A stretch of 64,000 bases of DNA from Roseicyclus salinarum (GCF_029624655.1 NZ_JARRSA010000008.1:62001-126000), one strand, 5' to 3'; shown: positions 1 to 8,949, numbered from the stretch's first letter. Numbers and translations: made by a program. Notes: generated by a model not told the origin, from the sequence alone.

Positions 1-1
1 G

Positions 2-217
2 GTGCACATCATCGGCAACTTCCTGAAACACAATCAGGCGTTGCCCAAGAAGCTGGAAGGCCTCGAGGCGGCGGTCGCGAGCATGTTCATCGACATGCTG
101 ACCACGCCTGGCGGTGCGGCGTGGTGGGCCGAAAGCCGGTCGCGCGGGCGCTTCATGCCGGCGACCTACCGGACGGTGGACGACATCCTCGAGAAGGGCC
201 GCCCGCCCGCCCGGTAG
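2..217 (+). CDS. Hypothetical protein, C-terminal part (cut by left edge)
   Basis: The reading frame is open at the left edge and stops with TAG. The visible 71 residues are probably the C-terminal part of a longer protein. The GTG at base 2 could be a start, but it has no room for a ribosome site. The segment is mixed hydrophobic/charged, with a tryptophan pair (GGAAWWAES) and a basic tail (EKGRPPAR). I do not recognise the family. The convergent coiled-coil gene ends 8 bases downstream. Confidence 0.5.
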   Translation: MHIIGNFLKHNQALPKKLEGLEAAVASMFIDMLTTPGGAAWWAESRSRGRFMPATYRTVDDILEKGRPPAR

Positions 218-225
218 CTGCGCCG

Positions 226-519
226 TCAGTCGCGGGTGTAGTGCTTGCGGGCCTCGCTCATGCCCTTCTCGAGGCTCTTCCACGCATCCTGGAAGTGCTT
301 CTGCATGTCCTGCATCGCCGACATGTTGGCGCTGTTGATCTTCTCGAGATTGGCCTGCGCTTCCTGCCGCTGCTTCTCCATCGCTTCGAGATGGGACTTG
401 AACTGCTTCTGCCCCTCGGCCGTCATCTTCTCGGCCTCGGCCTGCATCTTCTTCAGCTCGGCATTCCACTTGTCGAGTTGCGCCTTGGCTTCCTTGACGA
501 AATCATCCTGTGCGCTCAT
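226..519 (-). CDS. Small coiled-coil protein of unknown function
   Basis: This encodes 97 residues, almost entirely charged amphipathic helix. It is rich in Lys, Glu, Gln, Ala and Met (for example DKWNAELKKMQAEAEKM), as expected for a coiled coil. There is no signal peptide or membrane segment, so it is probably cytoplasmic. The ATG at 519 is preferred over longer starts because AAGGAG lies 6 bases upstream and the extra upstream codons look non-coding. It resembles phasin-like or generic helical proteins in composition, but no family signature is visible. It stands alone between two plus-strand genes. Confidence 0.7.
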   Translation of the reverse strand: MSAQDDFVKEAKAQLDKWNAELKKMQAEAEKMTAEGQKQFKSHLEAMEKQRQEAQANLEKINSANMSAMQDMQKHFQDAWKSLEKGMSEARKHYTRD

Positions 520-676
520 GGCTGCTCCTTCGCATTGCACTGTTGCGTTCGGGGCCACTCTAGCACGTCGCGGTTGCAAAGGTGGCGACGAAAGCGCGCG
601 GGGCGGCTCGCGCTTGCGGGCACGGGCGGCCTGAGGTCAATTGCGCCCGACCCGAAGCGCGAACGGAGACGACGCA

Positions 677-1273
677 ATGCCCGCCCTGATCCCAACCGAC
701 CATGTCGCCGAAGTGACCTGGCTCGGCCTGAACGCCGACCGGAAGGCGAAGCTTTGCAGCGGGCCGGTCGAGGCGCTGCGCCTGACATTCGCGGGGCCCG
801 AGGGAGAAAGCCACGCGGGCCTTACCCGCCCCTCCGACAGCCGGGTCGTCGCGCAGTATGCCAAGGGGACGGAAATCCGGAACGTGCGCCAGATCTCGAT
901 CCTGTCCGACGAGGACATCGCCGCGATCGCGGCGGCGATGGGCCTTGCGCGGCTCGACCCCGCGTGGTTCGGCGCGACGATGATCCTGCGCGGCATTCCC
1001 GATTTCACGCTGATCCCGCCTTCCTCGCGCCTGCAGGACGAGACCAGCGGCGCGACGCTGACGGTGGACATGGAGAACCTGCCCTGCCACCTCGTCTCGC
1101 GCGAGATCGAGGCCGTGCATCCCGGCTTCGGCAATGCGTTCAAGGCGGCGGCCCGGCATCGGCGCGGCGTCACCGCCTGGGTCGAGCGCGAAGGCGGGAT
1201 CGCCCTTGGCGCGCGCTTGCGCCTTCACGTCCCCGCACAGCCGGCCTGGCCGCATTCCGCGACGCGCGCATAG
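677..1273 (+). CDS. MOSC domain-containing protein
   Basis: The 198-residue protein fits a stand-alone MOSC (molybdenum-cofactor sulfurase C-terminal) domain. The C-terminal half shows the family pattern: an ENLPC segment with the candidate sulfur-carrying cysteine at residue 137, then RRGVTAWVEREGGIALGARLRL, matching the RG-x-V and G-x-I-x-x-GD-like strands. MOSC proteins carry or transfer sulfur and act on molybdenum-cofactor enzymes or N-hydroxylated compounds; the substrate here is unknown. The start at 677 has GGAG just upstream; an in-frame ATG at 641 lacks one. It is a single-gene unit. Confidence 0.75.
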   Translation: MPALIPTDHVAEVTWLGLNADRKAKLCSGPVEALRLTFAGPEGESHAGLTRPSDSRVVAQYAKGTEIRNVRQISILSDEDIAAIAAAMGLARLDPAWFGATMILRGIPDFTLIPPSSRLQDETSGATLTVDMENLPCHLVSREIEAVHPGFGNAFKAAARHRRGVTAWVEREGGIALGARLRLHVPAQPAWPHSATRA

Positions 1274-1323
1274 GCCGCGCAGGCCGGGGACCGGCATAGG
1301 GGCGTACCCCGCCCCTTCGCGCG

Positions 1324-1410
1324 TCAGACGAGGCTGACGAAGGCGATGGCGGCTGACATTCCCATGACGACACCCCAGAAGACGAGCAGACCTGCGGCGG
1401 TCTTTACCAT
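1324..1410 (-). CDS. Very small single-span membrane protein (28 residues)
   Basis: A short frame encodes about 28 residues: a Lys near the N-terminus followed by one hydrophobic stretch (AGLLVFWGVVMGMSAAIAFV). Its ATG at 1410 is preceded by GGAAGGATAG at good spacing, and this is the main support for translation. It would be a one-pass inner-membrane micropeptide. No family is recognised. Its upstream region contains a triple 15-bp tandem repeat. It lies between the convergent MOSC gene and divergent fhs. Confidence 0.5.
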   Translation of the reverse strand: MVKTAAGLLVFWGVVMGMSAAIAFVSLV

Positions 1411-1440
1411 TGCGCTATCCTTCCATCCCCGTGACGTGCC

Positions 1441-1485
1441 CAGTGGCCTGCCTTGCAGTGGCCTGCCTTTCCGTGGCCTGACGTG
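1441..1485. repeat. Three tandem 15-bp repeats
   Basis: Three consecutive 15-bp units share the core GTGGCCTG. The first two differ only at their last base and the third is more diverged. The array lies between the divergent small membrane gene and fhs, upstream of both. No other tandem array of this kind was noticed in the window. Confidence 0.8.
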
Positions 1486-1712
1486 TGACCCGGCACCGTG
1501 TCGGATGTCCCACGGAATTCTTAACGGTAGCTTTCGAGCGCGGCGGGAGTTCCCCTTCTCCACCGAAATTCCTGTGGACGACCCGGTCTGCGTGAAGTTG
1601 ACGCGTTTGACGGGAAGTCGGGGGGAAGTGTCGCAATCGATCCTGTCGCCGCGCGCTGCGGCCGGTATAGGCCAATGGACAAGCACGACCTCGCGGAGGG
1701 GAGCCGCAGACC
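1486..1712. other. Intergenic region upstream of fhs
   Basis: Together with the tandem repeats this makes about 300 bases between two divergent genes. It holds some AT-richer patches (around 1515-1530 and 1600) that probably contain promoters. I could not pick a convincing -35/-10 pair. GGAGGGGAG near 1697 is the fhs ribosome-binding site. Confidence 0.4.
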
Positions 1713-3389
1713 ATGGCCTTCAAGACCGACATCGAAATCGCACGCGCTGCGCGGAAGAGACCGATCCAGGAGATTGGCGCGAAGCTGGGAATTCCGGCCG
1801 ACGCGCTCCTGCCCTACGGCCACGACAAGGCCAAGGTCGGCCAGGACTTCATCGCGGGCCTCGCCGGCCGTCCCGACGGCAAGCTGATCCTCGTGACGGC
1901 GATCAACCCGACCCCCGCCGGCGAAGGCAAGACCACGACGACCGTCGGGCTTGGCGACGGCCTGAACCGGATCGGCAAGAAGGCCGCGATCTGCATCCGC
2001 GAGGCCTCGCTCGGTCCGAACTTCGGGATGAAGGGCGGGGCGGCCGGGGGCGGCCATGCGCAGGTCGTGCCGATGGAGGACATGAACCTTCATTTCACCG
2101 GCGACTTCCACGCGATCACGGCAGCGCACAACCTGCTGTCGGCAATGATCGACAACCACATCTACTGGGGCAACACGCTGGAGATCGACCAGCGGCGCGT
2201 GGCCTGGCGGCGGGTGCTCGACATGAACGACCGTGCGCTGCGCGATGTCGTGACCTCGCTCGGGGGCGTTGCCAACGGCTTTCCGCGCCAGACTGGCTTC
2301 GACATCACGGTGGCCTCGGAGGTCATGGCGATCCTCTGCCTCGCCTCCGACCTCAAGGACCTCGAGCGGAGGCTGGGGGACATGATCGTGGCCTACCGGC
2401 GCGACCGATCGCCGATCTTCTGCCGCGACATCAAGGCCGACGGCGCGATGACCGTGCTTCTGAAGGACGCGATGCAGCCCAACCTCGTGCAGACGCTGGA
2501 GAACAATCCCGCCTTCGTCCATGGAGGGCCCTTTGCCAACATCGCGCATGGCTGCAACTCGGTCATCGCCACGAGGACGGCGCTGAAGCTTGCCGACTAC
2601 GTCGTGACCGAGGCAGGCTTCGGCGCCGACCTCGGCGCGGAGAAGTTCATGAACATCAAGTGCCGCAAGGCGGGCCTCGCGCCCGACGCGGTGGTGATCG
2701 TGGCGACCGTGCGTGCGATGAAGATGAACGGGGGCGTCGCCAAGGCCGACCTCGGCGCGGAGAATGTGAATGCGGTGAAGGCGGGTTGCGCCAACCTTGG
2801 CCGGCACGTTGAGAACGTGAAGAAGTTCGGCGTTCCGGTGGTGGTGGGCATCAACCACTTCGCGGGCGACACCGAGGCCGAGATCGCGGCGGTGAAGGAC
2901 TACGTCGCGGGCCTGGGGGCGGAGGCGATCCTGTGCAGGCACTGGGCCGAAGGCGGCGCAGGCATCGAGGAGCTGGCGCACAAGGTCGTGGAACTGGCCG
3001 AATCCGGCGTGGCGGATTTCAAGCCGCTCTACGAGGACGCGATGGGCCTGTTCGACAAGATCGAGACGGTGGCGAAGTCGATCTATCACGCGGGTGAGGT
3101 CTCGGCCGACCGGAAGGTGCGCGACCAGCTGAAGGAGTGGGAGGACCAGGGCTATGGCGGACTTCCGGTCTGCATGGCCAAGACGCAGTATTCCTTCTCG
3201 ACCGATCCCAACCTGCGCGGCGCGCCCGAGGGCCACACGCTGCCCGTGCGCGAGGTGCGGCTGTCGGCGGGCGCGGGATTCGTCGTGGCGATCTGCGGAG
3301 AGATCATGACCATGCCGGGCTTGCCGAAGGTGCCGGCATCGGAGACGATCCGCCTGAACGGGGAAGGCCTTATCGAAGGCCTGTTCTGA
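1713..3389 (+). CDS. fhs: Formate--tetrahydrofolate ligase
   Basis: This enzyme joins formate to tetrahydrofolate at the cost of ATP, giving 10-formyl-tetrahydrofolate in the cytoplasm. The 558-residue length matches the family. The diagnostic P-loop [11 protein letters not shown] is at residues 67-77, and conserved stretches such as [16 protein letters not shown] and [13 protein letters not shown] are intact. The strong GGAGGGGAG upstream supports the ATG at 1713. It is followed 79 bases later by folD in the same direction, so the pair can interconvert formate and methylene-tetrahydrofolate. In this bacterial group the pair commonly serves C1 assimilation or oxidation, for example of methyl groups. 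Confidence 0.97.
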   Translation: MAFKTDIEIARAARKRPIQEIGAKLGIPADALLPYGHDKAKVGQDFIAGLAGRPDGKLILVTAINPTPAGEGKTTTTVGLGDGLNRIGKKAAICIREASLGPNFGMKGGAAGGGHAQVVPMEDMNLHFTGDFHAITAAHNLLSAMIDNHIYWGNTLEIDQRRVAWRRVLDMNDRALRDVVTSLGGVANGFPRQTGFDITVASEVMAILCLASDLKDLERRLGDMIVAYRRDRSPIFCRDIKADGAMTVLLKDAMQPNLVQTLENNPAFVHGGPFANIAHGCNSVIATRTALKLADYVVTEAGFGADLGAEKFMNIKCRKAGLAPDAVVIVATVRAMKMNGGVAKADLGAENVNAVKAGCANLGRHVENVKKFGVPVVVGINHFAGDTEAEIAAVKDYVAGLGAEAILCRHWAEGGAGIEELAHKVVELAESGVADFKPLYEDAMGLFDKIETVAKSIYHAGEVSADRKVRDQLKEWEDQGYGGLPVCMAKTQYSFSTDPNLRGAPEGHTLPVREVRLSAGAGFVVAICGEIMTMPGLPKVPASETIRLNGEGLIEGLF

Positions 3390-3394
3390 GACAT

Positions 3395-3460
3395 GGCGCG
3401 GCGCTTGGCGGCGCGCCTTCGGGCCGCCGTCGAAGCAGCGTATTTGAAGAAAGATGAAGG
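3395..3460 (+). repeat. Intergenic repeat element, copy 1 (hairpin plus 21-bp motif)
   Basis: A GC-rich inverted repeat (GGCGCG...CGCGCC, about 3395-3417) is followed by a 21-bp motif at 3440-3460 beginning GTATTTG and ending AAAGATGAAGG. The motif recurs at 37448-37468 with only two mismatches, again just after a GC hairpin. Here its end supplies the folD ribosome-binding site. Confidence 0.6.
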
Positions 3461-3468
3461 AGCCGGGA

Positions 3469-4368
3469 ATGGCCGCGACAATCATCGACGGCAAGGCCTT
3501 TGCCGCGAAGGTACGTGGGCGGGTCGCCGAACAGGTGGCGGCGCTGAAGGCCGCCCACGGCATCGTGCCGGGGCTGGCCGTCGTGCTGGTGGGAGAGGAT
3601 CCCGCGAGCGAGGTCTACGTGCGCAACAAGGGCCGGCAGACCGCCGAGGCCGGGATGGCGAGCTTCGAGCACCGCCTTGCCGCGTCGACGCCCGAGGCGG
3701 AGATCCTCGCGCTGGTCGCGCGGCTGAACGCCGATCCGGCGGTTCACGGCATCCTCGTGCAGCTTCCGTTGCCCGGCCATTGCGACGCGGCCAAGGTGAT
3801 CAACGCGATCGCGCCGGAGAAGGACGTGGACGGGTTCCACGTCTCGAACGTGGGCCTGCTTGCGACGGGCCAGAAGGCGCTCGTGCCCTGCACGCCCCTT
3901 GGCTGCCTGATGATGCTGCGCGAGCATCACGGCGATCTTTCGGGGCTCGAGGCGGTGGTCGTCGGTCGATCGAACATCGTCGGCAAGCCCATGGCGCAGC
4001 TTCTTCTGGGCGACAGCTGCACGGTGACGCTGGCGCATAGCCGCACCCGCGACCTTGGCGAGGTGTGCCGCCGGGCGGATATCCTGGTGGCGGCGGTCGG
4101 CCGGCCGGAGATGATCGGCGGCGACTGGGTGAAGCCGGGCGCGACGGTGATCGACGTCGGCATCAACCGCGTTCCCCATCCCGAGGACGCCACGAGGACG
4201 CGGCTTGTGGGCGACGTGCATTTCGCCAGTGCCGCCGAGGTGGCGGGCGCGATCACGCCGGTGCCGGGCGGCGTCGGGCCGATGACGATCGCCTGTCTCC
4301 TCGCCAATACGCTGACGGCCTGCTGCCGGGTGAACGGGCTGCCCGAACCCGAGGGGCTGACCGCCTGA
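3469..4368 (+). CDS. folD: Bifunctional methylene-THF dehydrogenase / methenyl-THF cyclohydrolase
   Basis: FolD oxidises 5,10-methylene-tetrahydrofolate with NADP and hydrolyses the methenyl product to 10-formyl-tetrahydrofolate. The 299-residue protein has the folate signature with the catalytic lysine (YVRNKGRQ), the NADP-site segment [15 protein letters not shown], and the C-terminal PGGVGPMT signature. The start at 3469 has AAGGAG 9 bases upstream; an ATG at 3454 lies inside that ribosome site and is rejected. It is probably co-transcribed with fhs. Confidence 0.96.
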   Translation: MAATIIDGKAFAAKVRGRVAEQVAALKAAHGIVPGLAVVLVGEDPASEVYVRNKGRQTAEAGMASFEHRLAASTPEAEILALVARLNADPAVHGILVQLPLPGHCDAAKVINAIAPEKDVDGFHVSNVGLLATGQKALVPCTPLGCLMMLREHHGDLSGLEAVVVGRSNIVGKPMAQLLLGDSCTVTLAHSRTRDLGEVCRRADILVAAVGRPEMIGGDWVKPGATVIDVGINRVPHPEDATRTRLVGDVHFASAAEVAGAITPVPGGVGPMTIACLLANTLTACCRVNGLPEPEGLTA

Positions 4369-4386
4369 GGAGCGTCGTGCGGGCTG

Positions 4387-4821
4387 TCAGGCGGGGATCA
4401 TCGTGCCCTGAAGCAGCGCGACGTCCCTGCGCAGGCCGTCCCGATCCTCGGCCATGACGGTGGCGCGGACGATGACGAGCCTTCGGCCGGGCTTCACCAC
4501 CTCGCCTACCGCGACGAGGCGGGCGCCGGCGGCGGGAGCGACGAGGTTGATCTTCATTTCCACGGTCAGCACTTCGCTGCCCTCGGGCATCACGCTGAGC
4601 GCGGAATATCCCGCCGCGCTGTCGCCGAGCGCGAAGCTGGCCCCGGCATGGGCGAAGCCGTGCTGCTGGCCGACGCGCGGGGCGATCGGCATGGACAGGA
4701 CGACGCGGCCGGGCGCCAGCGTCTCGATCCGCGCCTCCAGCGTGCCCATCAGGCCCTGTCGCGCGAAACTGTCGCGGATGGCTGTTGCGCGGGCGGGGCT
4801 GAGCGGGGTCTCGCGGTCCAT
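4387..4821 (-). CDS. PaaI-family thioesterase (hotdog fold)
   Basis: The 144-residue protein has the hotdog acyl-CoA thioesterase pattern of the PaaI/YbgC group, with QHGFAHAGASFALGDSAAGYSAL carrying the catalytic-site region and EMKINLVAPAAGARLVAVGEVVKPGRR in the second half. It should hydrolyse an aryl- or acyl-CoA in the cytosol; the substrate is unknown. The start is uncertain. ATG at 4821 gives a normal-length protein but has a weak ribosome site. An in-frame ATG at 4932 adds 37 atypical residues and would overlap the start of the divergent LytTR gene. The gene is convergent with folD. Confidence 0.8.
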   Translation of the reverse strand: MDRETPLSPARATAIRDSFARQGLMGTLEARIETLAPGRVVLSMPIAPRVGQQHGFAHAGASFALGDSAAGYSALSVMPEGSEVLTVEMKINLVAPAAGARLVAVGEVVKPGRRLVIVRATVMAEDRDGLRRDVALLQGTMIPA

Positions 4822-4930
4822 GGCTGCATGGGGCGCGGACGCCCTTGCGATGTCAACCTCGACGGCAACGCTTGCTTCGGCTTCATTGTTCTCTAGAAAT
4901 AATGTTGCAGGGGTAACGAGTTGATCTGAC

Positions 4931-5737
4931 ATGGATTGGTCTGTGCGCATTCCGTTTTCGAGGCGGCATGGCACCTGGCTCGTTTTCGGGGCCGGGTGGG
5001 CGGTGTCGTCCGTCCTGTGCGCGCTCGTCGGTCCGGCGGGCACCTTCAGCGCCATGTCGTTCGAGCATCGGCTGGTCTATTGGGGCGGGCTCATCGCCGT
5101 CGGTCTCGCGATGGGCCTGGTCATCGGAAAGCTGGTCCCGAGGGTCGTGAGGCTTGGCGCGCCGGGTACGGACCTCGTGGGGGCGGCGGCCTTGTCGCTG
5201 ACGCTTGGCCCGTCCGTCTGCGTGTTCAACGACCTGCTGCTGGGCCCTCACGTGATCACGTCCATGACCTTGCTGCATCATGTCGCCGCCGTCTTCGCCG
5301 CCTCGCTTCTGGTGGTGGTCGTGCGCCATCATGCGCGCATGCATGCCCTGCGTGCCGGACCGGCGGGCGGGGAGGAGGGCGATGCGGGCGGCCAGGGCGG
5401 CGTCACGGCCGGGGCCGAGATCCTCAGCGAGGCGGCGGAGTGGATCGGCGGCGACCTGCGCTGGGTCAGCGCCGACGATCACTACCTGCGCGTCCATACC
5501 ACGCAGGGCAGCAGCCGCATCCTGATGCGCTTCGGCGATGCCCTTCGCGAACTCGCCACGCTGCCCGGCCTCAGGGTGCACCGGTCGCACTGGGTCGCGC
5601 TCGACGCGGTGAGCGAGGTCCGCCCCGCGGGGAAGCGGTATGTGGCCGTGCTGCAGGACGGCACCGAGGTTCCGGTCAGCCGGTCCTATCTGCGCGACGT
5701 GCGCGCGGCGGGACTTCTTGGCGACGACGAGGCATAG
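4931..5737 (+). CDS. Membrane-anchored LytTR-type transcriptional regulator
   Basis: The 268-residue protein has an N-terminal half with about four hydrophobic segments (near residues 14-34, 50-70, 78-95 and 108-130). A Gly-rich linker follows, then a C-terminal LytTR DNA-binding domain (about 172-262) with the hallmark RVHRSHWVALDAV. It resembles the membrane-bound LytTR regulators common in alphaproteobacteria, which may sense a membrane signal without a kinase partner. It is divergent from the thioesterase, and its 3' end overlaps convergent pdeM by about 60 bases. The regulon is unknown. The start is the first ATG; its ribosome site is weak. Confidence 0.85.
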   Translation: MDWSVRIPFSRRHGTWLVFGAGWAVSSVLCALVGPAGTFSAMSFEHRLVYWGGLIAVGLAMGLVIGKLVPRVVRLGAPGTDLVGAAALSLTLGPSVCVFNDLLLGPHVITSMTLLHHVAAVFAASLLVVVVRHHARMHALRAGPAGGEEGDAGGQGGVTAGAEILSEAAEWIGGDLRWVSADDHYLRVHTTQGSSRILMRFGDALRELATLPGLRVHRSHWVALDAVSEVRPAGKRYVAVLQDGTEVPVSRSYLRDVRAAGLLGDDEA

Positions 5738-6401
5738 GCACCGCGACCGGAGGCTGTCCCAGCAGGATGGCGCGCGCGTCGTCCAGCATCAGCGCCTGAA
5801 GCTCGGGCGCGTCGCAGTGCAGCCCTCCCGTATAGGTGCCGTAGGCCGGCATCACGATCCGCGCGCGGTCGACGAGGAAACAGCGCCGCACGATGCCCCG
5901 CCCGCGCCCGGCTAGCCGGGCCTTCGGATGGTAATGCCCCGACAACTCGCCCTGCGCACCCGTGTCGGCGATATGCCGGAAGCTGAGCGGGCCGTGGCGC
6001 AGGATGGCGAGGTGCGTCCCGCCGAGGCCGATGGGGCCGGGGTCGTGGTTGCCCTCGATCCAGATCCAGCGCCGCCCGGCCATGAGCGGCGCAAGGTGGG
6101 CCGCGGTCGCGTCGTCGAGCGCATCGGCCGCGGCGGCATCGTCGAAACTGTCGCCGAGGCAGACGACCGTCCGCGCGCCGGTGGCGGCGATGTCAGAGGC
6201 GAGGCGGGTGAGCGTGTCGATCCCCTCGTAGGGCGGCAGCATCGGCCCGCCGCGGCGCGCGGCACGCTCGGATTTGCCCAGGTGCAGGTCCGACACGACG
6301 AGCAGGCTCTCGGCCGGCCAATGCAGCGCGCCGGACGGAAGCGCGTCGAGGGTCTCGCCGCGGAAGGTGAAGGCAAGGGCCTGGAGGCTGCTGGCGTTCA
6401 T
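5676..6401 (-). CDS. pdeM: Ligase-associated DNA damage response endonuclease PdeM
   Basis: This is a metallophosphoesterase of 241 residues with all metal-binding blocks: VVSDLHLGKSE (D-x-H), GDSFDD, GNHD and GHYHPK. PdeM belongs to a bacterial module of ATP-dependent DNA ligase, MBL-fold exonuclease, Lhr-type helicase and phosphoesterase, thought to act in DNA repair. Here it follows the helicase gene on the same strand (41-base gap), probably in one operon. The ligase and exonuclease genes are not adjacent. The basic, proline/arginine-rich C-terminus overlaps the end of the LytTR gene. Confidence 0.88.
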   Translation of the reverse strand: MNASSLQALAFTFRGETLDALPSGALHWPAESLLVVSDLHLGKSERAARRGGPMLPPYEGIDTLTRLASDIAATGARTVVCLGDSFDDAAAADALDDATAAHLAPLMAGRRWIWIEGNHDPGPIGLGGTHLAILRHGPLSFRHIADTGAQGELSGHYHPKARLAGRGRGIVRRCFLVDRARIVMPAYGTYTGGLHCDAPELQALMLDDARAILLGQPPVAVPMPRRRQEVPPRARRADRTG

Positions 6402-6442
6402 GTTCCGTTCACTGCCACGCCGGTGCGCCGGTTGCAACAGGC

Positions 6443-8857
6443 TCAGACGGGCTCCAGCCCCGCTGTCTGCATGAGGCGCGCGGCCTCCTCCTCCATCAGG
6501 CGCTGGCTTGCGAGGCCCTCGACCGGCACGCGGCCGGGTTCGAGGAAAAGCGGCGCGGCCAGCGGCGTGACCCGCGCGAGGCGGACGTGGTCGATCCTGT
6601 CGCCGATGCGCGACAGCATCTCCTCGATCCTGCCGAAGTCCACGAGGCCCCGCATCGCCTCGGCGCGCGTGATCTCCAGCATGACATGACCGGGATCGTA
6701 CTTGCGCAGCGTGTCGTACAGGATGTCGGTGGAGAACGCGGTCTGCCGCCCGGTCTTGCGCTTGCCGCCCGGCATCGACCGGTCGATCAGCCCCGCGATG
6801 ACGGCCGACCCCTTGAAGGTCCGTTTCATCACCGCGTTGTCGGCGAGCCATGTCTCCATCGTCTCGACGAGGTTTTCTCGGGTGAAGAGCGGCTCGGCAT
6901 CCTCGACCGCGTCGAGGCCCCAGATCAGCGTCGCGTAGTCGGTCGCGACGAAGCCCATCGGGTTCAGGCCCTGCGCCTCCATCCGCTGCGTCAGAAGGAG
7001 GCCGAGGGTCTGCTGCGCGTTCTTGCCGGCGAAGCCGTAGGCCACCAGGTGCTCGCGCCCGTCATGGGGGAAGCTTTCGACCAGCAGCCGGTCGCGTTCG
7101 GGCAGCCGGCTCACCTCGCGCTGAAGGTGCAGCCACTGGCGGGTGTGGCCGGGCAGGTCCGGCCAGTCCTCGGCGCGGAACATCGTCAGGATGCGGTCGG
7201 AAAGCTGCGTGGAGGTGGCGAACTTGGTGCCCATGAAGGTCGCGATCTTGGGTTTCTGCCACGGCGTGCGCGTGACCTCGACCACCATCTCGCGCATCCC
7301 CTCGTAGCGCACGATCTCGCCGCCGATGAGGAAGGTGTCGCCCTTGCGGAGCATCGAGGCGAAGTATTCCTCGACCTCGCCCAGCGGCCTGCCGCCGCGC
7401 GACTTGTGAAGCCGCACGGCCATCTTGTCGGCGTCAACGATGGTGCCGATGTTCATGCGAATCTTCTGCGCCGTGCGCGGGTCGCGAAGCTGCCAGAGGC
7501 CATCGGCGCGCCGCATCAGCCTTTGCCACTGGTCATAGGCCCTGAGCGCGTAGCCCCCGGTGGCCACGAAGTCGAGGCAGCGGTCGAAGGTCTCGCGGTC
7601 CAGATCGGCATAGGCGCCGGTGGTGCGGATCTCGGCATGGAGCGTGTCGGCGTCGAAGGGACCGGCGGCGGCGCGGATCAGGATGTGCTGGCAAAGCACG
7701 TCGAGGGGGCCCGGCCCGCGCGGATCGCCGTCGAGGTCGTGTTCGCGCACGGCGGCAAGTGCGGCGACGCATTCGATGACCTCGAAGCGGTTGGCTGGCA
7801 CGATGAGGGCCTTTGAGGGCGCGTTGTAGCGGTGGTTCGCGCGTCCGATGCGCTGCACCAGCCGCTTGACGTTCTTGGGCGCGCCGACCTGGATCACGAG
7901 GTCCACATCGCCCCAGTCGATCCCGAGGTCGAGCGTGCCGGTGCAGACGATGGCGCGCAGCTTGCCCTCGGTCATCGCGCGCTCCACGCGCTCGCGCTGC
8001 TCGCGGGCGAGCGCGCCGTGGTGGATGCCGATGGGAAGCTGGTCCTCGTTGGCGAGCCACAGGTGGTGAAAGAAGATCTCGGCCTGCGCGCGGGTGTTGT
8101 GGAAGATCAGCGTGGTGCGGTGCTTCTTCACTTCCTCCAGCACGCGCGGGATCGCGTAGCGCCCGCCGCCGCCGGACCAGGGCGGCGGTTCCGGCGTCGT
8201 CAGCATGGCGATGTCGGGGTCGGGCCCCGGATCCGCCATGAGCACGTCGCACGGATCGGGATGGCGCGCGAGAAGGCGGGCGATGGCCTCGGGGTCCTCG
8301 ACGGTGGCCGACAGGCCCACGCGGCGCAGGCCGGGCGCGAGCGCTGAGAGGCGCGACAGCGCCAGCATCAACTGGTCGCCGCGCTTGGATTCGGCGAGCG
8401 CATGGATCTCGTCCACGATGACACGTTTCAACCCGGCGAACGTGCGGCCCGCATCCTCGTAGGAGGTCAGGAGGGCGAGGCTTTCGGGCGTCGTCAGGAG
8501 GATGTGGGGCGGGTCCGCGCGCTGGCGCCGCTTGCGGCTCGAGGGGGTGTCGCCTGTTCGGTCCTCGACCCGGACAGGCAGGCCCATCTCCTCGATCGGG
8601 CCGGTGAGATTGCGCCTGATGTCGGCGGCCAGCGCCTTGAGGGGCGAGATGTAGAGCGTGTGGAGGCCCGTGTGCGCGCCATCCGCAAGCTCGGCCAGCG
8701 TGGGCAGGAAGCCTGCCATCGTCTTGCCCCCGCCCGTGGGCGCGATGAGCAGCTGGCAGGGCCTGTCCGCCGCGTCGAGCATGGCGCGCTGGTGGGGATG
8801 GATCGCCCAGCCGCGCGCCTCGAACCAGCCGTCGATTTCGGGGGGAAGAAGGGTCAT
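6443..8857 (-). CDS. Ligase-associated DNA damage response DEXH-box helicase (Lhr type)
   Basis: The 804-residue superfamily-2 helicase has Walker A APTGGGKT (residues 39-46), a VDEIHALAESKRG motif II, LSATVEDPE motif III, IVCTGTLDLGIDWGDVD, and motif VI QRIGRANHR. The Lhr C-terminal region follows. Length and gene neighbour (pdeM) match the ligase-associated Lhr subfamily, which unwinds or remodels DNA or DNA:RNA hybrids in repair. The start is taken as ATG 8857 (MTLLPPEIDG); ATG 8866 three codons earlier is equally possible. Neither has a strong ribosome site. Confidence 0.93.
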   Translation of the reverse strand: MTLLPPEIDGWFEARGWAIHPHQRAMLDAADRPCQLLIAPTGGGKTMAGFLPTLAELADGAHTGLHTLYISPLKALAADIRRNLTGPIEEMGLPVRVEDRTGDTPSSRKRRQRADPPHILLTTPESLALLTSYEDAGRTFAGLKRVIVDEIHALAESKRGDQLMLALSRLSALAPGLRRVGLSATVEDPEAIARLLARHPDPCDVLMADPGPDPDIAMLTTPEPPPWSGGGGRYAIPRVLEEVKKHRTTLIFHNTRAQAEIFFHHLWLANEDQLPIGIHHGALAREQRERVERAMTEGKLRAIVCTGTLDLGIDWGDVDLVIQVGAPKNVKRLVQRIGRANHRYNAPSKALIVPANRFEVIECVAALAAVREHDLDGDPRGPGPLDVLCQHILIRAAAGPFDADTLHAEIRTTGAYADLDRETFDRCLDFVATGGYALRAYDQWQRLMRRADGLWQLRDPRTAQKIRMNIGTIVDADKMAVRLHKSRGGRPLGEVEEYFASMLRKGDTFLIGGEIVRYEGMREMVVEVTRTPWQKPKIATFMGTKFATSTQLSDRILTMFRAEDWPDLPGHTRQWLHLQREVSRLPERDRLLVESFPHDGREHLVAYGFAGKNAQQTLGLLLTQRMEAQGLNPMGFVATDYATLIWGLDAVEDAEPLFTRENLVETMETWLADNAVMKRTFKGSAVIAGLIDRSMPGGKRKTGRQTAFSTDILYDTLRKYDPGHVMLEITRAEAMRGLVDFGRIEEMLSRIGDRIDHVRLARVTPLAAPLFLEPGRVPVEGLASQRLMEEEAARLMQTAGLEPV

Positions 8858-8949
8858 GCGCCGCATATAGGGCGGCGGGACCGGCGCAGCCATGGGAAGA
8901 TGGCGGCCGAAGCGCGGTGCGGGCGCCGCCCGCGCCGCACCGCGCCGTG

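Noticed and set aside
1521-3563. 680-codon minus-strand frame opposite fhs
   Set aside because: Fhs on the other strand is complete. The reverse frame has atypical His/Arg/Val composition.
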